Positions 33,396 through 42,928 are shown, counted from the stretch's first letter. The stretch is 64,000 nt of DNA from Catenulispora yoronensis (GCF_039531695.1 NZ_BAAAQN010000049.1:35444-99443), one strand, 5' to 3'. Notes: a model not told the origin generated them from the letters alone. Made by a program: numbers and translations.

Positions 33396-34529
33396 TCAGC
33401 CGGGATCGCGGCCGTTGCGCCGGATCTGGTCCACGTAGACCGCGAGCACCAGGACGACGCCGATCGCGACGTCCTGCCAGTACTGCTGCACGCCGATGAC
33501 GATCAGGCCGGTGGTCAGCACCGCCGGGATGAAGACGCCGATGACCGTGCCCAGGACGGAGCCCCGGCCGCCGAACAGGCTCGCTCCGCCGAGCACCACC
33601 GCGGTGATGACCTTGAGGTTGTCGGTGGAGTGCCCGGCGATCGAGGTGGTCCCGAAGTAGGCGAGCCACATCATCGCGCCGAGGCCGGCCAGCAGCCCGA
33701 TCAGCGCGTACACCTTCACCAGGTGCCGGCCGACCGCGATGCCGGAGCGGCGGGCGGCTTCGGGGTTGGAGCCGATCGCGTAGGTGTAGCGGCCGAACCT
33801 GGTGTGGGCGAGTACGAGCCCGAACACGACCGCGGTGCCCACCGCGATCACCACCAGCCACGGGACCTGGCCGAACAGCTTGCCGAAGCCGATGTCGCGC
33901 TGGAGCGTGCCGGAAGCCGTGTCGGCGGGATCCTGGCCGCCGGTGATGATCTGGGCCAGGCCGAGGGCGGCGCCGAAGCCGCCGAGGGTGACGATCAACG
34001 GCGGGACCTTCGCGGCGGCCACCAGCACGCCTTGCAGCGCGCCCCAGGCCAGCCCGGTGCCGAGCGCTATCAGGGTACTGACGGCGATGGTGCCCCAGCC
34101 GGAGGCCGCGCCGCCGTGGTGCAAGGTGTACTCCCCCGCGAGCACCGCGGACAGGACCAGGACCGAGCCGACGGACAGATCGATGCCCGCGACGATGACG
34201 ACGAACGTCATGCCGACGCCGAGGACCAGGTAGATCGCGGCGTTGGTGGCGATCTGGGTGATGTCGTAGACGGTCAGGAACTTGCCCGGGGCGGCGATGG
34301 AGAAGTAGGCCACGAGGAGGAACAGGACGCCGGCGGTCCAGGTCTCGTTGGCGGCCAGCGATCGTGCGAGCCAGGGCGGGAGGGCGCGAAAGGGTCCGTG
34401 CTGGCCGTCGTCGGCGGGAGTGACGGCGGAATCGGCGGGAGCGGCGGCGGAATCGGCGGCATCGGCAGCGGAGGGGGTGGCGGGGGTGGCGGGGTTTTCG
34501 GAAACGGGTGTCTCAGGACGCGTCGTCAC
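33396..34529 (-). CDS. Sugar ABC transporter permease (RbsC/AraH type)
   Basis: This 377-residue membrane protein starts with about 50 residues of Ala/Pro/Asp-rich sequence. Eight to ten hydrophobic segments follow, including FLLVAYFSIAAPGKFLTVYD and GVGMTFVVIVAGIDLSVGSV. The latter contains the GIDLSVG motif diagnostic of BPD_transp_2 ribose-type permeases. ATG 34529 overlaps the ATPase gene end by 17 bases. It forms the channel for the binding protein encoded just downstream. Confidence 0.92.
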   Translation of the reverse strand: MTTRPETPVSENPATPATPSAADAADSAAAPADSAVTPADDGQHGPFRALPPWLARSLAANETWTAGVLFLLVAYFSIAAPGKFLTVYDITQIATNAAIYLVLGVGMTFVVIVAGIDLSVGSVLVLSAVLAGEYTLHHGGAASGWGTIAVSTLIALGTGLAWGALQGVLVAAAKVPPLIVTLGGFGAALGLAQIITGGQDPADTASGTLQRDIGFGKLFGQVPWLVVIAVGTAVVFGLVLAHTRFGRYTYAIGSNPEAARRSGIAVGRHLVKVYALIGLLAGLGAMMWLAYFGTTSIAGHSTDNLKVITAVVLGGASLFGGRGSVLGTVIGVFIPAVLTTGLIVIGVQQYWQDVAIGVVLVLAVYVDQIRRNGRDPG

Positions 34530-35358
34530 CGTCGGCTCCTTCCTGGGCCCCGGGCCGGGACTCGTCCGTCGGCGCTTCGGCGGGCGCCTCTATTCGCGTC
34601 TCAGCGCGCACCTCCAGCGCGCCGGTCATCGCCCCGACGAGCTCCTCGACCGAGGTGTCAGCGGCCTGGAACCGCGCCACGCGGCGGCCCAGCCGCAGCA
34701 CCTCGACGCGGTCGGCGACCGACAGCACCTCGGGCATGTTGTGGCTGATCAGCACGACGGATATCCCGCGGTCGCGGACGCGGCGCACGGTGTCCAGCAC
34801 CCGGCCGCGCTGCACGACGCCGAGCGCGGCCGTCGGCTCGTCCAGGAAGACGACGCGGCTGGCGAAGGCCACGGCGCGCGCGACCGCCACCGACTGCCGC
34901 TGGCCGCCGGACAGCGAGCGCACCGGCACGCCGACGTCCCGCAGCCCGACGCCGAGGTCCGCGAACGCCGCCACCGCCGCGCGGCGCATGGCCGCCCGGT
35001 CCAGGACCTTCAACCGGCCCAGGAGGCCGCCCCGGTAGAGCTCGCGTCCGAGGTGGAGGTTGGCGGCCGCGTCCAGGTCGGGGGCGAGCGCAAGATCCTG
35101 ATACACGGTCTCGATGCCGCAGCGCCGGGCGTCCAGCGGGCTGGCCAGGCGGACCGGCTCGCCGTCGATGAGGATCGTCCCGCCGTCCGGACGCAGGGCG
35201 CCGCACAGGGTCTTGACCAAAGTGCTCTTGCCGGCGCCGTTGTCCCCGATGAGGGCGACGACCTCGCCGGCGTGGGCGGCGAAGTCCGCTCCGTCCAGGG
35301 CGGCCACGTGGCCGTAGTGCTTCGTCAGCCCTCTGGCTTCCAGCAGCGGGGCGGTCAT
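34513..35358 (-). CDS. Sugar ABC transporter ATP-binding protein (single NBD)
   Basis: This 281-residue ATPase has Walker A GDNGAGKST, signature LSGGQRQSVAVARAV and Walker B VVFLDEPTAALG. It corresponds to one half of RbsA/XylG-type ATPases, which are often double; the single-domain form (FrcA-like) would act as a homodimer. Residues after about 245 are a Glu/Ala/Pro-rich tail. ATG 35358 is used; a GTG two codons earlier is possible. It is the first gene of the importer operon, downstream of two LacI-type palindromes. Confidence 0.9.
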   Translation of the reverse strand: MTAPLLEARGLTKHYGHVAALDGADFAAHAGEVVALIGDNGAGKSTLVKTLCGALRPDGGTILIDGEPVRLASPLDARRCGIETVYQDLALAPDLDAAANLHLGRELYRGGLLGRLKVLDRAAMRRAAVAAFADLGVGLRDVGVPVRSLSGGQRQSVAVARAVAFASRVVFLDEPTAALGVVQRGRVLDTVRRVRDRGISVVLISHNMPEVLSVADRVEVLRLGRRVARFQAADTSVEELVGAMTGALEVRAETRIEAPAEAPTDESRPGAQEGADGDDAS

Positions 35359-35386
35359 CGGCACCCCCGGTCCCGGGACGCCGCCT

Positions 35387-35400
35387 TGCGAACGTTCCCA
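35387..35400. promoter_or_regulatory. Second LacI-type operator, proximal to the importer operon
   Basis: TGCGAACGTTCCCA matches the perfect palindrome at 35517-35530 in 12 of 14 positions, with the same AACGTT centre. It lies 29 bp before the ATPase ATG. Confidence 0.6.
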
Positions 35401-35516
35401 TGATCCGATCGGGTCTGTTGCCTGGACAACCTCGGCTCGGCGGTCACAAGGCCTCGCTTTCGCATCGAAGGGCTGATGGCTCACCAAGGGAGCGTCGGGC
35501 GCGTCGGGTCGCTCGT

Positions 35517-35530
35517 TGTGAACGTTCACA
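35517..35530. promoter_or_regulatory. Perfect LacI-type palindromic operator
   Basis: TGTGAACGTTCACA is a perfect 14-bp palindrome with the CG centre typical of LacI/GalR-family sites. Its centre is 130 bp from the second site's centre, a spacing compatible with looping. No LacI-family gene is present in this window. Confidence 0.7.
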
Positions 35531-35649
35531 CAACATCGGAGTGAGTATCCGGCGGACCCAAAGCTCTGTCAAGCATCCCGACGGACCCGGTACGGTGAGG
35601 CGATCACCGCCGGGCCCTCGGGGGTGCCGTCCCGGTGGGGGTTGAGAGC

Positions 35650-36201
35650 ATGGCCGTGTTCGCCACGTACTGCCAGGTCTGCGGGTTGCCGGTGCAGCAG
35701 GACCACTACGTCCCGGCCGAGGACGGCGCCTACTTCCACATCTGGCGCGGCGACGGGGAAGACGCCTGCGATCCGCTCGTCGCCTTCGGACCGGAGCACG
35801 CTTGGCTGCGCGAGGCGATCGGGCTGCGCATCGACGAGGACGCGCTGCTGATGCCGACCGTCTCAGGGGTCGTCCATGACGGCGATCTGGAGAGTCCCGG
35901 AGGCCGGCTGTTCAACGCCGACCTGTTCGACGGCGAGGGCGACGAGCGGATGGCGCTGCATGGTGCGTGTTGGCGACTGGCGGACGAGCCGACGTCGTGG
36001 GACGCACTGGCACAGGTAAGGGAGCTGCGGGAGTTACCGGAAGGCGAGAACCACTATCGGCAGCAGTTGTTCGACTTCGGGCCCTTTGTCGAGGACGGCC
36101 TCGGTTGGATGCTGGCCGATCCCGAGTCCGCAACGCCGGAAGGCTTGCGCAGTCGCGGGCGGATTCTGGAGTTGCTCCAGATATCCGACCCGTCGGACTG
36201 A
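35650..36201 (+). CDS. Hypothetical protein with N-terminal CxxC
   Basis: This 183-residue protein (from ATG 35650) begins MAVFATYCQVCGLPVQQDHY, with a CxxC and nearby His that could bind zinc. It is acidic, with many Asp/Glu/Trp residues (FHIWRGDGEDACDPLVAFGP; LHGACWRLADEPTSWDALAQ), and has no signal or membrane segment. The pattern resembles small actinomycete proteins of unknown function that describe bacterial cell contents rather than catalysis; I cannot assign a role. It is divergent from the sugar importer. Confidence 0.7.
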   Translation: MAVFATYCQVCGLPVQQDHYVPAEDGAYFHIWRGDGEDACDPLVAFGPEHAWLREAIGLRIDEDALLMPTVSGVVHDGDLESPGGRLFNADLFDGEGDERMALHGACWRLADEPTSWDALAQVRELRELPEGENHYRQQLFDFGPFVEDGLGWMLADPESATPEGLRSRGRILELLQISDPSD

Positions 36202-36238
36202 GGGTGACGGAGAACGCCGCACAGCAGCGGCAGCGGGC

Positions 36239-36892
36239 TCACAAGCGCTGCGTCGCCAGCACCGCGCCGTCCGCCGCGTAGACCGAGACCGTCGGCTTCA
36301 CCGAATCGACCCGTAAGGCTTCGCCCTCGACGACGAACACCGACCAGCCCGGCGCACCCGGCAGGGCCAGTACCTCGGTGGTCAGCGGGTGGCCGTTGAG
36401 TTCGAGCGTGATCGAGGCCGCTTTGCCAGGGCCGTGGTAGATGCCCGCCCACACGGTCGTGGAACCCGCGGTGCCGGCGATCGCGGCGACGCCGGCGCTC
36501 GGTAGCGACAGATGGTCCGGGTGGTCGATCGACAGGGCCGAGGTCGCCAGCCAGAGTCCCTGATCCGTGAGCCACAGCACGGCGCCGGAGTGCAGGGTCA
36601 CCCGTTCGCCGTCGGCGACGGTCCGCACGGCGGGCCCGGGCTGCTGCGTGCCGGTGATCTGAGTGAGCGGCGGCTGCTGGGGCCCGGGCGTGTGCGAGCG
36701 GCCGGCCGCCAGCCAGGTCGGGACGGCGACGGCGCCGACGACGGCCAGCGTCATGGCGGCGGTCGACGCGGTGCGGCGGCGTCGGCGCGCGGCCTGGCCG
36801 CGCCGGATGGTCGGCTCCGTCGGCGACGGGTTGACGGCGACCCGGTCGGCGGCGCGGCGCATCGCCTCGGCCAGCGTCTCATCGAGGTTCAC
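36239..36892 (-). CDS. Membrane-anchored partner of second SigE-like sigma factor
   Basis: This 217-residue protein has a cytoplasmic head of about 47 residues ending in a basic cluster (GQAARRRRRT), one membrane helix (STAAMTLAVVGAVAVPTWLA) and an extracytoplasmic domain with TTVWAGIYHGPGKAASITLE and LPGAPGWSVFVV. GTG 36892 overlaps the sigma stop (GTGA). Its outer domain is clearly related to the secreted protein at 37691-38254. An anti-sigma or sensor role is inferred from coupling; the zinc anti-sigma motif is absent. Confidence 0.75.
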   Translation of the reverse strand: MNLDETLAEAMRRAADRVAVNPSPTEPTIRRGQAARRRRRTASTAAMTLAVVGAVAVPTWLAAGRSHTPGPQQPPLTQITGTQQPGPAVRTVADGERVTLHSGAVLWLTDQGLWLATSALSIDHPDHLSLPSAGVAAIAGTAGSTTVWAGIYHGPGKAASITLELNGHPLTTEVLALPGAPGWSVFVVEGEALRVDSVKPTVSVYAADGAVLATQRL

Positions 36893-37542
36893 AGGGCTTC
36901 CTTTCCTCCGGTCGAGGCGATCCCGGAAGACGTGGCGGGAGTGCCGGACAGCTGCTTGGCCGGGGCCGGCCTGGCACCCTGGACCGGCCTGGCACCCTGG
37001 GCCGATCCGGCACCCGGAGCGGACCTGGCGGCCGGGGCCGATCCGGCGAACCCGGCCAGCAGGCCGTCCTGGCGCAGCCTGGCCATCGCCCGCGACATCT
37101 GGCCGCGCACCGTGGCCTCCCGGAGGCCGAGCGCGGCCGCTATCTGGGCGTGGGTCATGTCGTCGAAGTAGTACAGCACCACCACGGCCCGCTGCCGCGC
37201 CGGGACCCGGGCCAGCGCGGCGAACAGCGCCTCGGTCTCGTCGCCGTCCGGCGCGGTCGGCTGCTGCCGCGGCTCCGGCAGGCGCGCGGTCAGCCACTCG
37301 GCGACGCGGCGGCGCCGGAACTGGTCGGCGTGGCAGTGGATCATGATCTGGCGGACGTAGGCGGCGGGATCGTCGCTGGCGCGCACCCGCGCCCATTTCA
37401 CGAACGCGCGGACCATCGCGGTCTGCGCCAGGTCCTCGGCGCTGTGGTGGCTGCCGGTCAGCAGATAGGCGGTGCGGACCAGTGCGGGCCAGCGGGCGGC
37501 CATGAAGTCCCGGAACTCGTCGTCGGCGGAGCTGGTGGTCAC
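36889..37542 (-). CDS. SigE-family ECF sigma factor with Ala/Gly/Pro C-terminal tail
   Basis: This 217-residue sigma factor has region 2 in FRDFMAARWPALVRTAYLLT and AEDLAQTAMVRAFVKWARV, and region 4 in ARVPARQRAVVVLYYFDDMT followed by HAQIAAALGLREATVRGQM. After region 4 comes a 45-residue tail with repeats of APGAGSAQGARPVQGARPAP, unusual for this family. I choose GTG 37542 because the conserved FRDFMAARW begins soon after it; an upstream ATG adds a Pro/Arg-rich, unlikely N-terminus. It forms a coupled pair with the membrane protein at 36239. Confidence 0.88.
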   Translation of the reverse strand: MTTSSADDEFRDFMAARWPALVRTAYLLTGSHHSAEDLAQTAMVRAFVKWARVRASDDPAAYVRQIMIHCHADQFRRRRVAEWLTARLPEPRQQPTAPDGDETEALFAALARVPARQRAVVVLYYFDDMTHAQIAAALGLREATVRGQMSRAMARLRQDGLLAGFAGSAPAARSAPGAGSAQGARPVQGARPAPAKQLSGTPATSSGIASTGGKEAL

Positions 37543-37690
37543 GGAGGCCTTGTCGGATCGGGGATGCGGTGGTGGGCGGCGAGGACGGGGACGGGGCAAC
37601 GGGGCGCGGCGGGCGCCGAACGGCCACGTTCGGAGAAACCGCGGCCGCCGCGGGCTAACCGCTCATCGCCGACACCCGCCCCCAGACCTT

Positions 37691-38254
37691 CTAGCTGTTC
37701 TGCACCTTGATCGACGGCTTGGCCGAGCCGACGCCGTGCGCGTCCAGCACGTAGTACACACCCCAGCCGGGGTTGCCCGGCAGCGAGGTCACCTTAGTCT
37801 CCAGCACGCGGCCGTCGATGGTGATCGTGACCTTCGTCGAGTCCGAGACCGGGCCGCGGTAGATACCCGCCCACAGGGTCTGCGAGCCGTCGCCGGCCGC
37901 GGTGGTCGCGGCCTTACCCGGCTGCACCGCGGAGACCCGCAGCAGGTCCGCGGTGCTCGCGCCCGGCACCTGCACGTGGAGGCCCTCGGCGGTGAGCCAC
38001 AGCTTGTAGTTCTGCATCGTGATCACGTCCGGGGTCGCGGCGGCGGCAGCGGCCGGGTGCACGTCCGCCTGCGCCGCCGGGGCGACGGCCGGGACCGCGC
38101 CCGCCTGGACCCCGGCGGCCGACGGCGATCCGTCGGTCCCGGCCGCCGACGCCACGGACGCGACCCCGGCCCCGACACCGACCACACCGGTCATCGCCAC
38201 CGCGATCAGCGCCAGCCGCCCGCGCTTGCCAACAGGCCTGCTCACAGAGTTCAT
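37691..38254 (-). CDS. Secreted paralogue of the sigma partner's outer domain
   Basis: This 187-residue protein has a signal peptide (RGRLALIAVAMTGVVGVGAG, probable cleavage after VASA). A spacer follows, then a domain with ITMQNYKLWLTAEGLHVQVP, QTLWAGIYRGP and SLPGNPGWGVYYVLDA. WAGIY-GP and LPG-PGW are shared with the outer domain of the membrane protein at 36239-36892. It lies just upstream of the sigma gene on the same strand, so it may be a secreted ligand, decoy or target of the same module (inference). Confidence 0.7.
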   Translation of the reverse strand: MNSVSRPVGKRGRLALIAVAMTGVVGVGAGVASVASAAGTDGSPSAAGVQAGAVPAVAPAAQADVHPAAAAAATPDVITMQNYKLWLTAEGLHVQVPGASTADLLRVSAVQPGKAATTAAGDGSQTLWAGIYRGPVSDSTKVTITIDGRVLETKVTSLPGNPGWGVYYVLDAHGVGSAKPSIKVQNS

Positions 38255-38393
38255 CGCTGCTCCTGCCTCGAAAACCGTCTCCCGCTCCGTTCGGGAGCCG
38301 AAGAAGACAGGGTCCGTACCCCGTCCGATCCCCAAGACAGCTCGGCGCGGGCAGAACGCTGCTCGCACCGGCGCGGCAGTGCTGTGATCCACC

Positions 38394-39626
38394 TCACACT
38401 GGTGTCGGAACGACCTCCAGCGCCGCCGGGCCGTTGACCATCATCGAGGCCAGACGGGCCGGCTCCTGGCCGGGCCGCGCCAGCGCCAGCCCGGGCAGGC
38501 GCTCGAACAGTGTGGACAGGGCGATCTCGGTCTCCAGGCGGGCGAGATGCGCGCCGAGGCAGAAGTGGGGCCCGTAGCCGAAGGCCAGATGCTCCTTGCT
38601 GGCCCGCGTGGGGTCGAACTCGTCGGGTCGGTCCGGGTGCAGCGCCGGGTCGCGTCCGGCCGCGGCGAACCCGATGATGATCGGATCGCCCTCGGCGATG
38701 ACGACGCCCTCGCCGAGGTCGATCTCCGCGACGGCGTAGCGCAGCGGCATGTGCATCACCGGCGCCTGGACCCGCAGCGTCTCCTCGATCACGTCCCGCC
38801 AGCCGATCGCCTTGTCCCGGACGGCGGCCAGGCTCTCGGGGTGGGCGAGCAGGGCGTGGACGGCGCTGGTGATGACGTTCACCGAGGTCTCGTACCCGGC
38901 GCCGATCATGGCCGACATCGTGCCGAGCAGCTCCGGCTCGGGCATCGGCTCCTCGCCCGGGCGGTCCGCCAGCAGCAGGTCCCCGGTCAGGTCGTCGGCC
39001 GGATGCTCCTGCTTGTAGCGCAGCAGCTGCGTGAGCCGGTCGTTGAGCTCGGTCAGCCGGACCACCATCTCCTCGGGCCCGAGCGCCGACTCCAGGATGC
39101 CGTCGATCGCGCTGCCGATCGGGGCCCGCAGGTGGTCCGGGACGCCGAACAGATCGCAGATGACTGTCATGGTCAGCGGCAGCGACAGCTCCCGCCGCAG
39201 GTCGACGCTCGTCCCCGGGGGCCGGGCGGCCAGCGCGTCGACCAACAGGTCGGCGGTCGCCTGGACCTGGGGCCGCAGCCGCTCGACCCGCCGCGGCGAG
39301 AAGGCCGGCGCCAGGCGGCCGCGGGCCTTGTGGTGCTCCGCGCCGTAGCTGTTGAAGAAGCTCTCCTGGAACGCGATGCCCGCCAGCACCCAGCCCTCGG
39401 GCACCTCGGAGCGGCCGGGCCAGTGCCGGCGGAAGTCGCGGGAGACGCGCGGATCGGTGAGCAGCGCCTGGATGACGCTGTGCCGGGTGACCGACCACGC
39501 CAGGACCGGGCCGGGCAGCTCGACGCGCACCGCCGGTCCCCGGGCCCGCAGGGCCGCGGCCTCTCCGTGCAGGTCGCTGCCGGTCGGATCGAGGATGGGG
39601 CACTTGGAAACGGACGACGACGACAT
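38394..39626 (-). CDS. Cytochrome P450
   Basis: This 410-residue soluble bacterial P450 has the I-helix motif AMIGAGYETS (oxygen activation), ExxR in EETLRVQAP, and the heme-binding loop FGYGPHFCLGAHLAR, whose Cys ligates iron. Length is normal for actinomycete class I P450s fed by ferredoxin and reductase; neither is present nearby. ATG 39626 (MSSSSVSKCP) is the likely start. The gene lies 98 bp downstream of a LAL regulator on the same strand. Substrate unknown; secondary metabolism or xenobiotic oxidation are both possible. Confidence 0.93.
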   Translation of the reverse strand: MSSSSVSKCPILDPTGSDLHGEAAALRARGPAVRVELPGPVLAWSVTRHSVIQALLTDPRVSRDFRRHWPGRSEVPEGWVLAGIAFQESFFNSYGAEHHKARGRLAPAFSPRRVERLRPQVQATADLLVDALAARPPGTSVDLRRELSLPLTMTVICDLFGVPDHLRAPIGSAIDGILESALGPEEMVVRLTELNDRLTQLLRYKQEHPADDLTGDLLLADRPGEEPMPEPELLGTMSAMIGAGYETSVNVITSAVHALLAHPESLAAVRDKAIGWRDVIEETLRVQAPVMHMPLRYAVAEIDLGEGVVIAEGDPIIIGFAAAGRDPALHPDRPDEFDPTRASKEHLAFGYGPHFCLGAHLARLETEIALSTLFERLPGLALARPGQEPARLASMMVNGPAALEVVPTPV

Positions 39627-39724
39627 GCCATGCTCCCTCGCCGGAAACCGCGCTCGCCTCAGCACGGCGACGCCCCCCGCGCACCGTGCGTGTCCCGTCA
39701 GAGTACTGCGACGGCTGGCACGCG

Positions 39725-42688
39725 TCACGAGTCGGAGCGGCCCCCGATGATCCGCGGCAGTTCGCCGCGCGAGGAGACGCCGAGCCGGCGGTAGACCCGG
39801 CCCAGGTGTGCCTCGACCGTCCGCGGACTGAGGAACAGCCGCTGTGCGATCTCCCGCGACCGCAGACCCGCGGCGGCGAGCGCCGCGATCTCGCGTTCCC
39901 GGTCGCTCAGCATGCCGAGGGGCCCGTCGTCGTCCGGTCGCGGCGGTTTGACCTCGCCTCGGCCGGTGGCCGGTTCGGCGCGGGCGCGGGCCGCGTCCTC
40001 GCGCACCCAGGACGCGCCGAGGGCGTCCGCGGTCGTCGATGCCGCGTCGAGCCAGACGAGGGCGGCTTCGGGGCCGTGCGCCGCTTCGACCGCCGGGGCG
40101 GCCATGGTCTGGGTCCAGGCCCGTTGGATCGGGAATCCGGCCCGGGTGAAGCGGTCGACGGCCTGCTCGAAGCGGTCGACGGCGAGATCGGGGCGGCCCT
40201 CGGCCAGGTGCAGGGCGGCGCGGGCGCGGACGGCGCTCGCGGTCTGGCCGGGCAGGGCGAGGCGGGCCGCGGCGGTCTCGGCGACCTCGGTCCAGCGCCG
40301 GGCGGCGGGCAGGTCGCCGCAGCGGACGGCGGCCAGGGCCATCAGGGCTTTGAGCGAGGGTTCGAGGGCCGGCTGGGCCGCCGCCACGTCCTGGCCGTCG
40401 GCCCGCTCCAGCATGGTGCGCAGGGCGCCTTCGGGGTCGCCGCCGAGCAGCTGCACCTGGGCCGCGACGCCGAGGGCGCTGAGGGCCCACCAGCTGTGGT
40501 GGGACTCGACGTCGGCGATCGCGGACTCGGCGAGCGCCAGGATCTCGCGCTCGTCGCGGCGGCCCCGGGTCCAGATCATCGCCGAGGCGCGCACGGCCTT
40601 GGCCAGGCCGATGCCTTCCTGGGAGCCGACGGCGGCGGCGAGCTGTCCGGCCTGACCGGCCCACTGGGTGATGGTCTCCAGGCGGCCGGTGAACAGGTCG
40701 ACGACGGCGAGGCCGAGGAGCTGGTGCAGGACCACGTGCAGCTGGGTGCCGCCGCTGGCGACCTTCAGTCCGCGCCGGAGGTGCCGGGAGGCGTCGTCGA
40801 AGTGTTCGAGGTAGAACTCCGCGATGCCGAGCGTCGCGAACATTTCAGGGGCCTGACCCGCGTGCGGATCGGCGAGGGCGTCCACCGCGGCGGCGCAGGA
40901 CCGCGCCTCTTTCACGGCGACGTCGACGTCGCCGAGGTAGGCGTCCTGGCAGACGGCCAGGCAGCGGATCGCGACCTCGGTCGGGTGCGGGGGCCGGGCG
41001 GGTCCGGTGGGCCGGGTGGGTCCGGTGGCCCGGGCGGCGGGGCCGGCGAGGTCGGTCTCGGTGTCCACGGCCTTGCGGATCATCGCGCGGGCCTGGATGT
41101 GGTCGCCGCCGAGCGTCTGCACCAGCGCGTACTCGTAGATCATGGTGACGGCTTCGAGCGGCAGGGCGCCGCCCTCCCCCGGGGCCGGAAGCAGGCCCAG
41201 CGCCGTGGCGGCGATGGCCTCGGCCTCGGGGTAGCGGCACAGCAGCCGTTCGACGTCGGCGGCCGCGCCGTACGCCCGGAGCGCGATCTGCCACGGCAGT
41301 TCGGAGACCTGGCCGAGCACTTGGTGCACCAGGGCTCTGGCTTCGTCCAGGCGGCCCACGGCGATCATCGCGCGGGCGCACAGGATCTCCACCTCGGCGC
41401 GGGCCTGGCCGCCGTGGGGGGTGTGGTCGAGGGCCAGGCCGGACCAGTGGGCGGCGGCGGCCGGGTCGCGGGCCACCACCTCGGCGGCGGCCCGGGCCAG
41501 GATCGGGGCGGCGGTCCCGGAGTCCGTGCCCAGCAGGTGCTCGGCGTGCCGGGCCAGCGGTGCGGCGGCGGTTTCGCGGCGGGCGCGCAGGTCGAGCGCG
41601 CGCCGGTGGCCCACCGATTGTTCGGCGAGGCTGCAGTGTTCGTGGGCGACGTGGCCCAGGACCGGATCCCGGAAGGCGAACTCGCCTCGGTCGCGCGGCC
41701 GGACCAGGTCGGCGTGGGTCAGCTCGCCGAGGGCGGCGAGGACGCGGTCGGCCGGGAGGTCGCAGACCTCGACGACGTCTTCGGGGCGGAACGGGTCGCC
41801 GAGGATGGCGGCGCCGCGCAGTACCGCGCCGGCTTCCGGGGAGAGGAATTCCAGTTCGGCGGTCAGCGCGGCCGCCTCGCGCAGCAGGCCGCCCGGGTCG
41901 CCGCCGGCGCGGAACGGCCACAGCACCGGGTCCCAGCCGGCGGCCAGCAGGATCCGGAGGTTGCGGGGGCTGCCGCCGGCGGCGTCGCCGAGCCTGCGGT
42001 CGTGGGGCTCGTCCTGGGCGGTGAGGTCCGGCAGGGCGGGACCGGGCTCCGGGGCTTCCGCGGCGGACGTGGCGGACGCGGCGGACGCGGCGTGGGCCGC
42101 CGGGCCGCCGGTCCAGCGGTCGGCGAGCTCGGCCATCGTGTCCGGGGTCAGCGGCGGGACCACGACGCGGAGCACGGTCCCGGCGCGGATGCCGTCGTCC
42201 AGGGCTTCCAGCAGGGCGGGGCTGGTCTGCCGGGGGCGGTGGGCGAGGGCCAGCAGGAACGGTCCCGGGACGGGGTTGCGGACCAGGTGCACGGCGATGT
42301 CGACGGAGGTCCGGTCGCACCATTGGACGTCGTCGAGCAGTACCGCGCCGCCGGGTTCGGCGGCCCAGGCGCTCGCCAGGCCCCTGGCGGAGGCCGGATT
42401 CAGGGTGCTGTCGGGCTGCGCTTCCCAGGCGTTGCGGAATATCTGGCCGGGTACGGCGTCGCCACGGATCGCGTGGCCGCGGGCCAGTCTGGCCCCGGAC
42501 TCGGCGACCATCGCCGCGAGGGCGGCCAGCAGGCTGGTCTTCCCCATGCCGGGGTCGCCGACGATCTCCAGGACACTCCCCCGCCCGGAGCGCAGCGATC
42601 GCACGGCCTGTTCCAAGCGCGCGACTTCCGCGTCCCGTTCGACCAGTGGCCCGTCGAAGCGTGAGAGGCTGATGAGTGGCATCGACAC
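39725..42688 (-). CDS. LAL-type (AAA plus LuxR) transcriptional regulator
   Basis: This 987-residue regulator has an N-terminal ATPase with Walker A GDPGMGKTS (about residues 44-52) and Walker B GGAVLLDDVQWCD. A long helical TPR-like middle follows, then a C-terminal LuxR HTH (LSDREREIAALAAAGLRSRE, then IAQRLFLSPRTVEAHLGRV). LAL proteins are large ATP-dependent activators, often of secondary-metabolite or sugar genes. GTG 42688 and ATG 42682 are alternative starts; neither has a strong ribosome site. Position before the P450 suggests that gene as a target. Confidence 0.9.
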   Translation of the reverse strand: MSMPLISLSRFDGPLVERDAEVARLEQAVRSLRSGRGSVLEIVGDPGMGKTSLLAALAAMVAESGARLARGHAIRGDAVPGQIFRNAWEAQPDSTLNPASARGLASAWAAEPGGAVLLDDVQWCDRTSVDIAVHLVRNPVPGPFLLALAHRPRQTSPALLEALDDGIRAGTVLRVVVPPLTPDTMAELADRWTGGPAAHAASAASATSAAEAPEPGPALPDLTAQDEPHDRRLGDAAGGSPRNLRILLAAGWDPVLWPFRAGGDPGGLLREAAALTAELEFLSPEAGAVLRGAAILGDPFRPEDVVEVCDLPADRVLAALGELTHADLVRPRDRGEFAFRDPVLGHVAHEHCSLAEQSVGHRRALDLRARRETAAAPLARHAEHLLGTDSGTAAPILARAAAEVVARDPAAAAHWSGLALDHTPHGGQARAEVEILCARAMIAVGRLDEARALVHQVLGQVSELPWQIALRAYGAAADVERLLCRYPEAEAIAATALGLLPAPGEGGALPLEAVTMIYEYALVQTLGGDHIQARAMIRKAVDTETDLAGPAARATGPTRPTGPARPPHPTEVAIRCLAVCQDAYLGDVDVAVKEARSCAAAVDALADPHAGQAPEMFATLGIAEFYLEHFDDASRHLRRGLKVASGGTQLHVVLHQLLGLAVVDLFTGRLETITQWAGQAGQLAAAVGSQEGIGLAKAVRASAMIWTRGRRDEREILALAESAIADVESHHSWWALSALGVAAQVQLLGGDPEGALRTMLERADGQDVAAAQPALEPSLKALMALAAVRCGDLPAARRWTEVAETAAARLALPGQTASAVRARAALHLAEGRPDLAVDRFEQAVDRFTRAGFPIQRAWTQTMAAPAVEAAHGPEAALVWLDAASTTADALGASWVREDAARARAEPATGRGEVKPPRPDDDGPLGMLSDREREIAALAAAGLRSREIAQRLFLSPRTVEAHLGRVYRRLGVSSRGELPRIIGGRSDS

Positions 42689-42928
42689 AAGGTAAAACTC
42701 TCCATTTCCAGCCGCCGATATTCAAGGTAGTGACACACCACATTCGGCACCGTCAGCGCGGTGGTGCTCGGACGGGTGCTGATGTTCCTCGATCGTTCAC
42801 GCGGGCGCGGCGCGGGTGGTTCATCGCGAGGCCGGTCGCCGGACTTTTTCTCTGCTGACTGTCACGGAGGGGCTGCCCCGCGGCTATATGGGGTGTAAGC
42901 GCTACTACGTCGAAGGGAAGGGGGAGCC

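Noticed and set aside
39686..42664. Long open frame opposite the LAL regulator
   Set aside because: Low-complexity Gly/Arg text with no domain. The minus strand has Walker and LuxR motifs.
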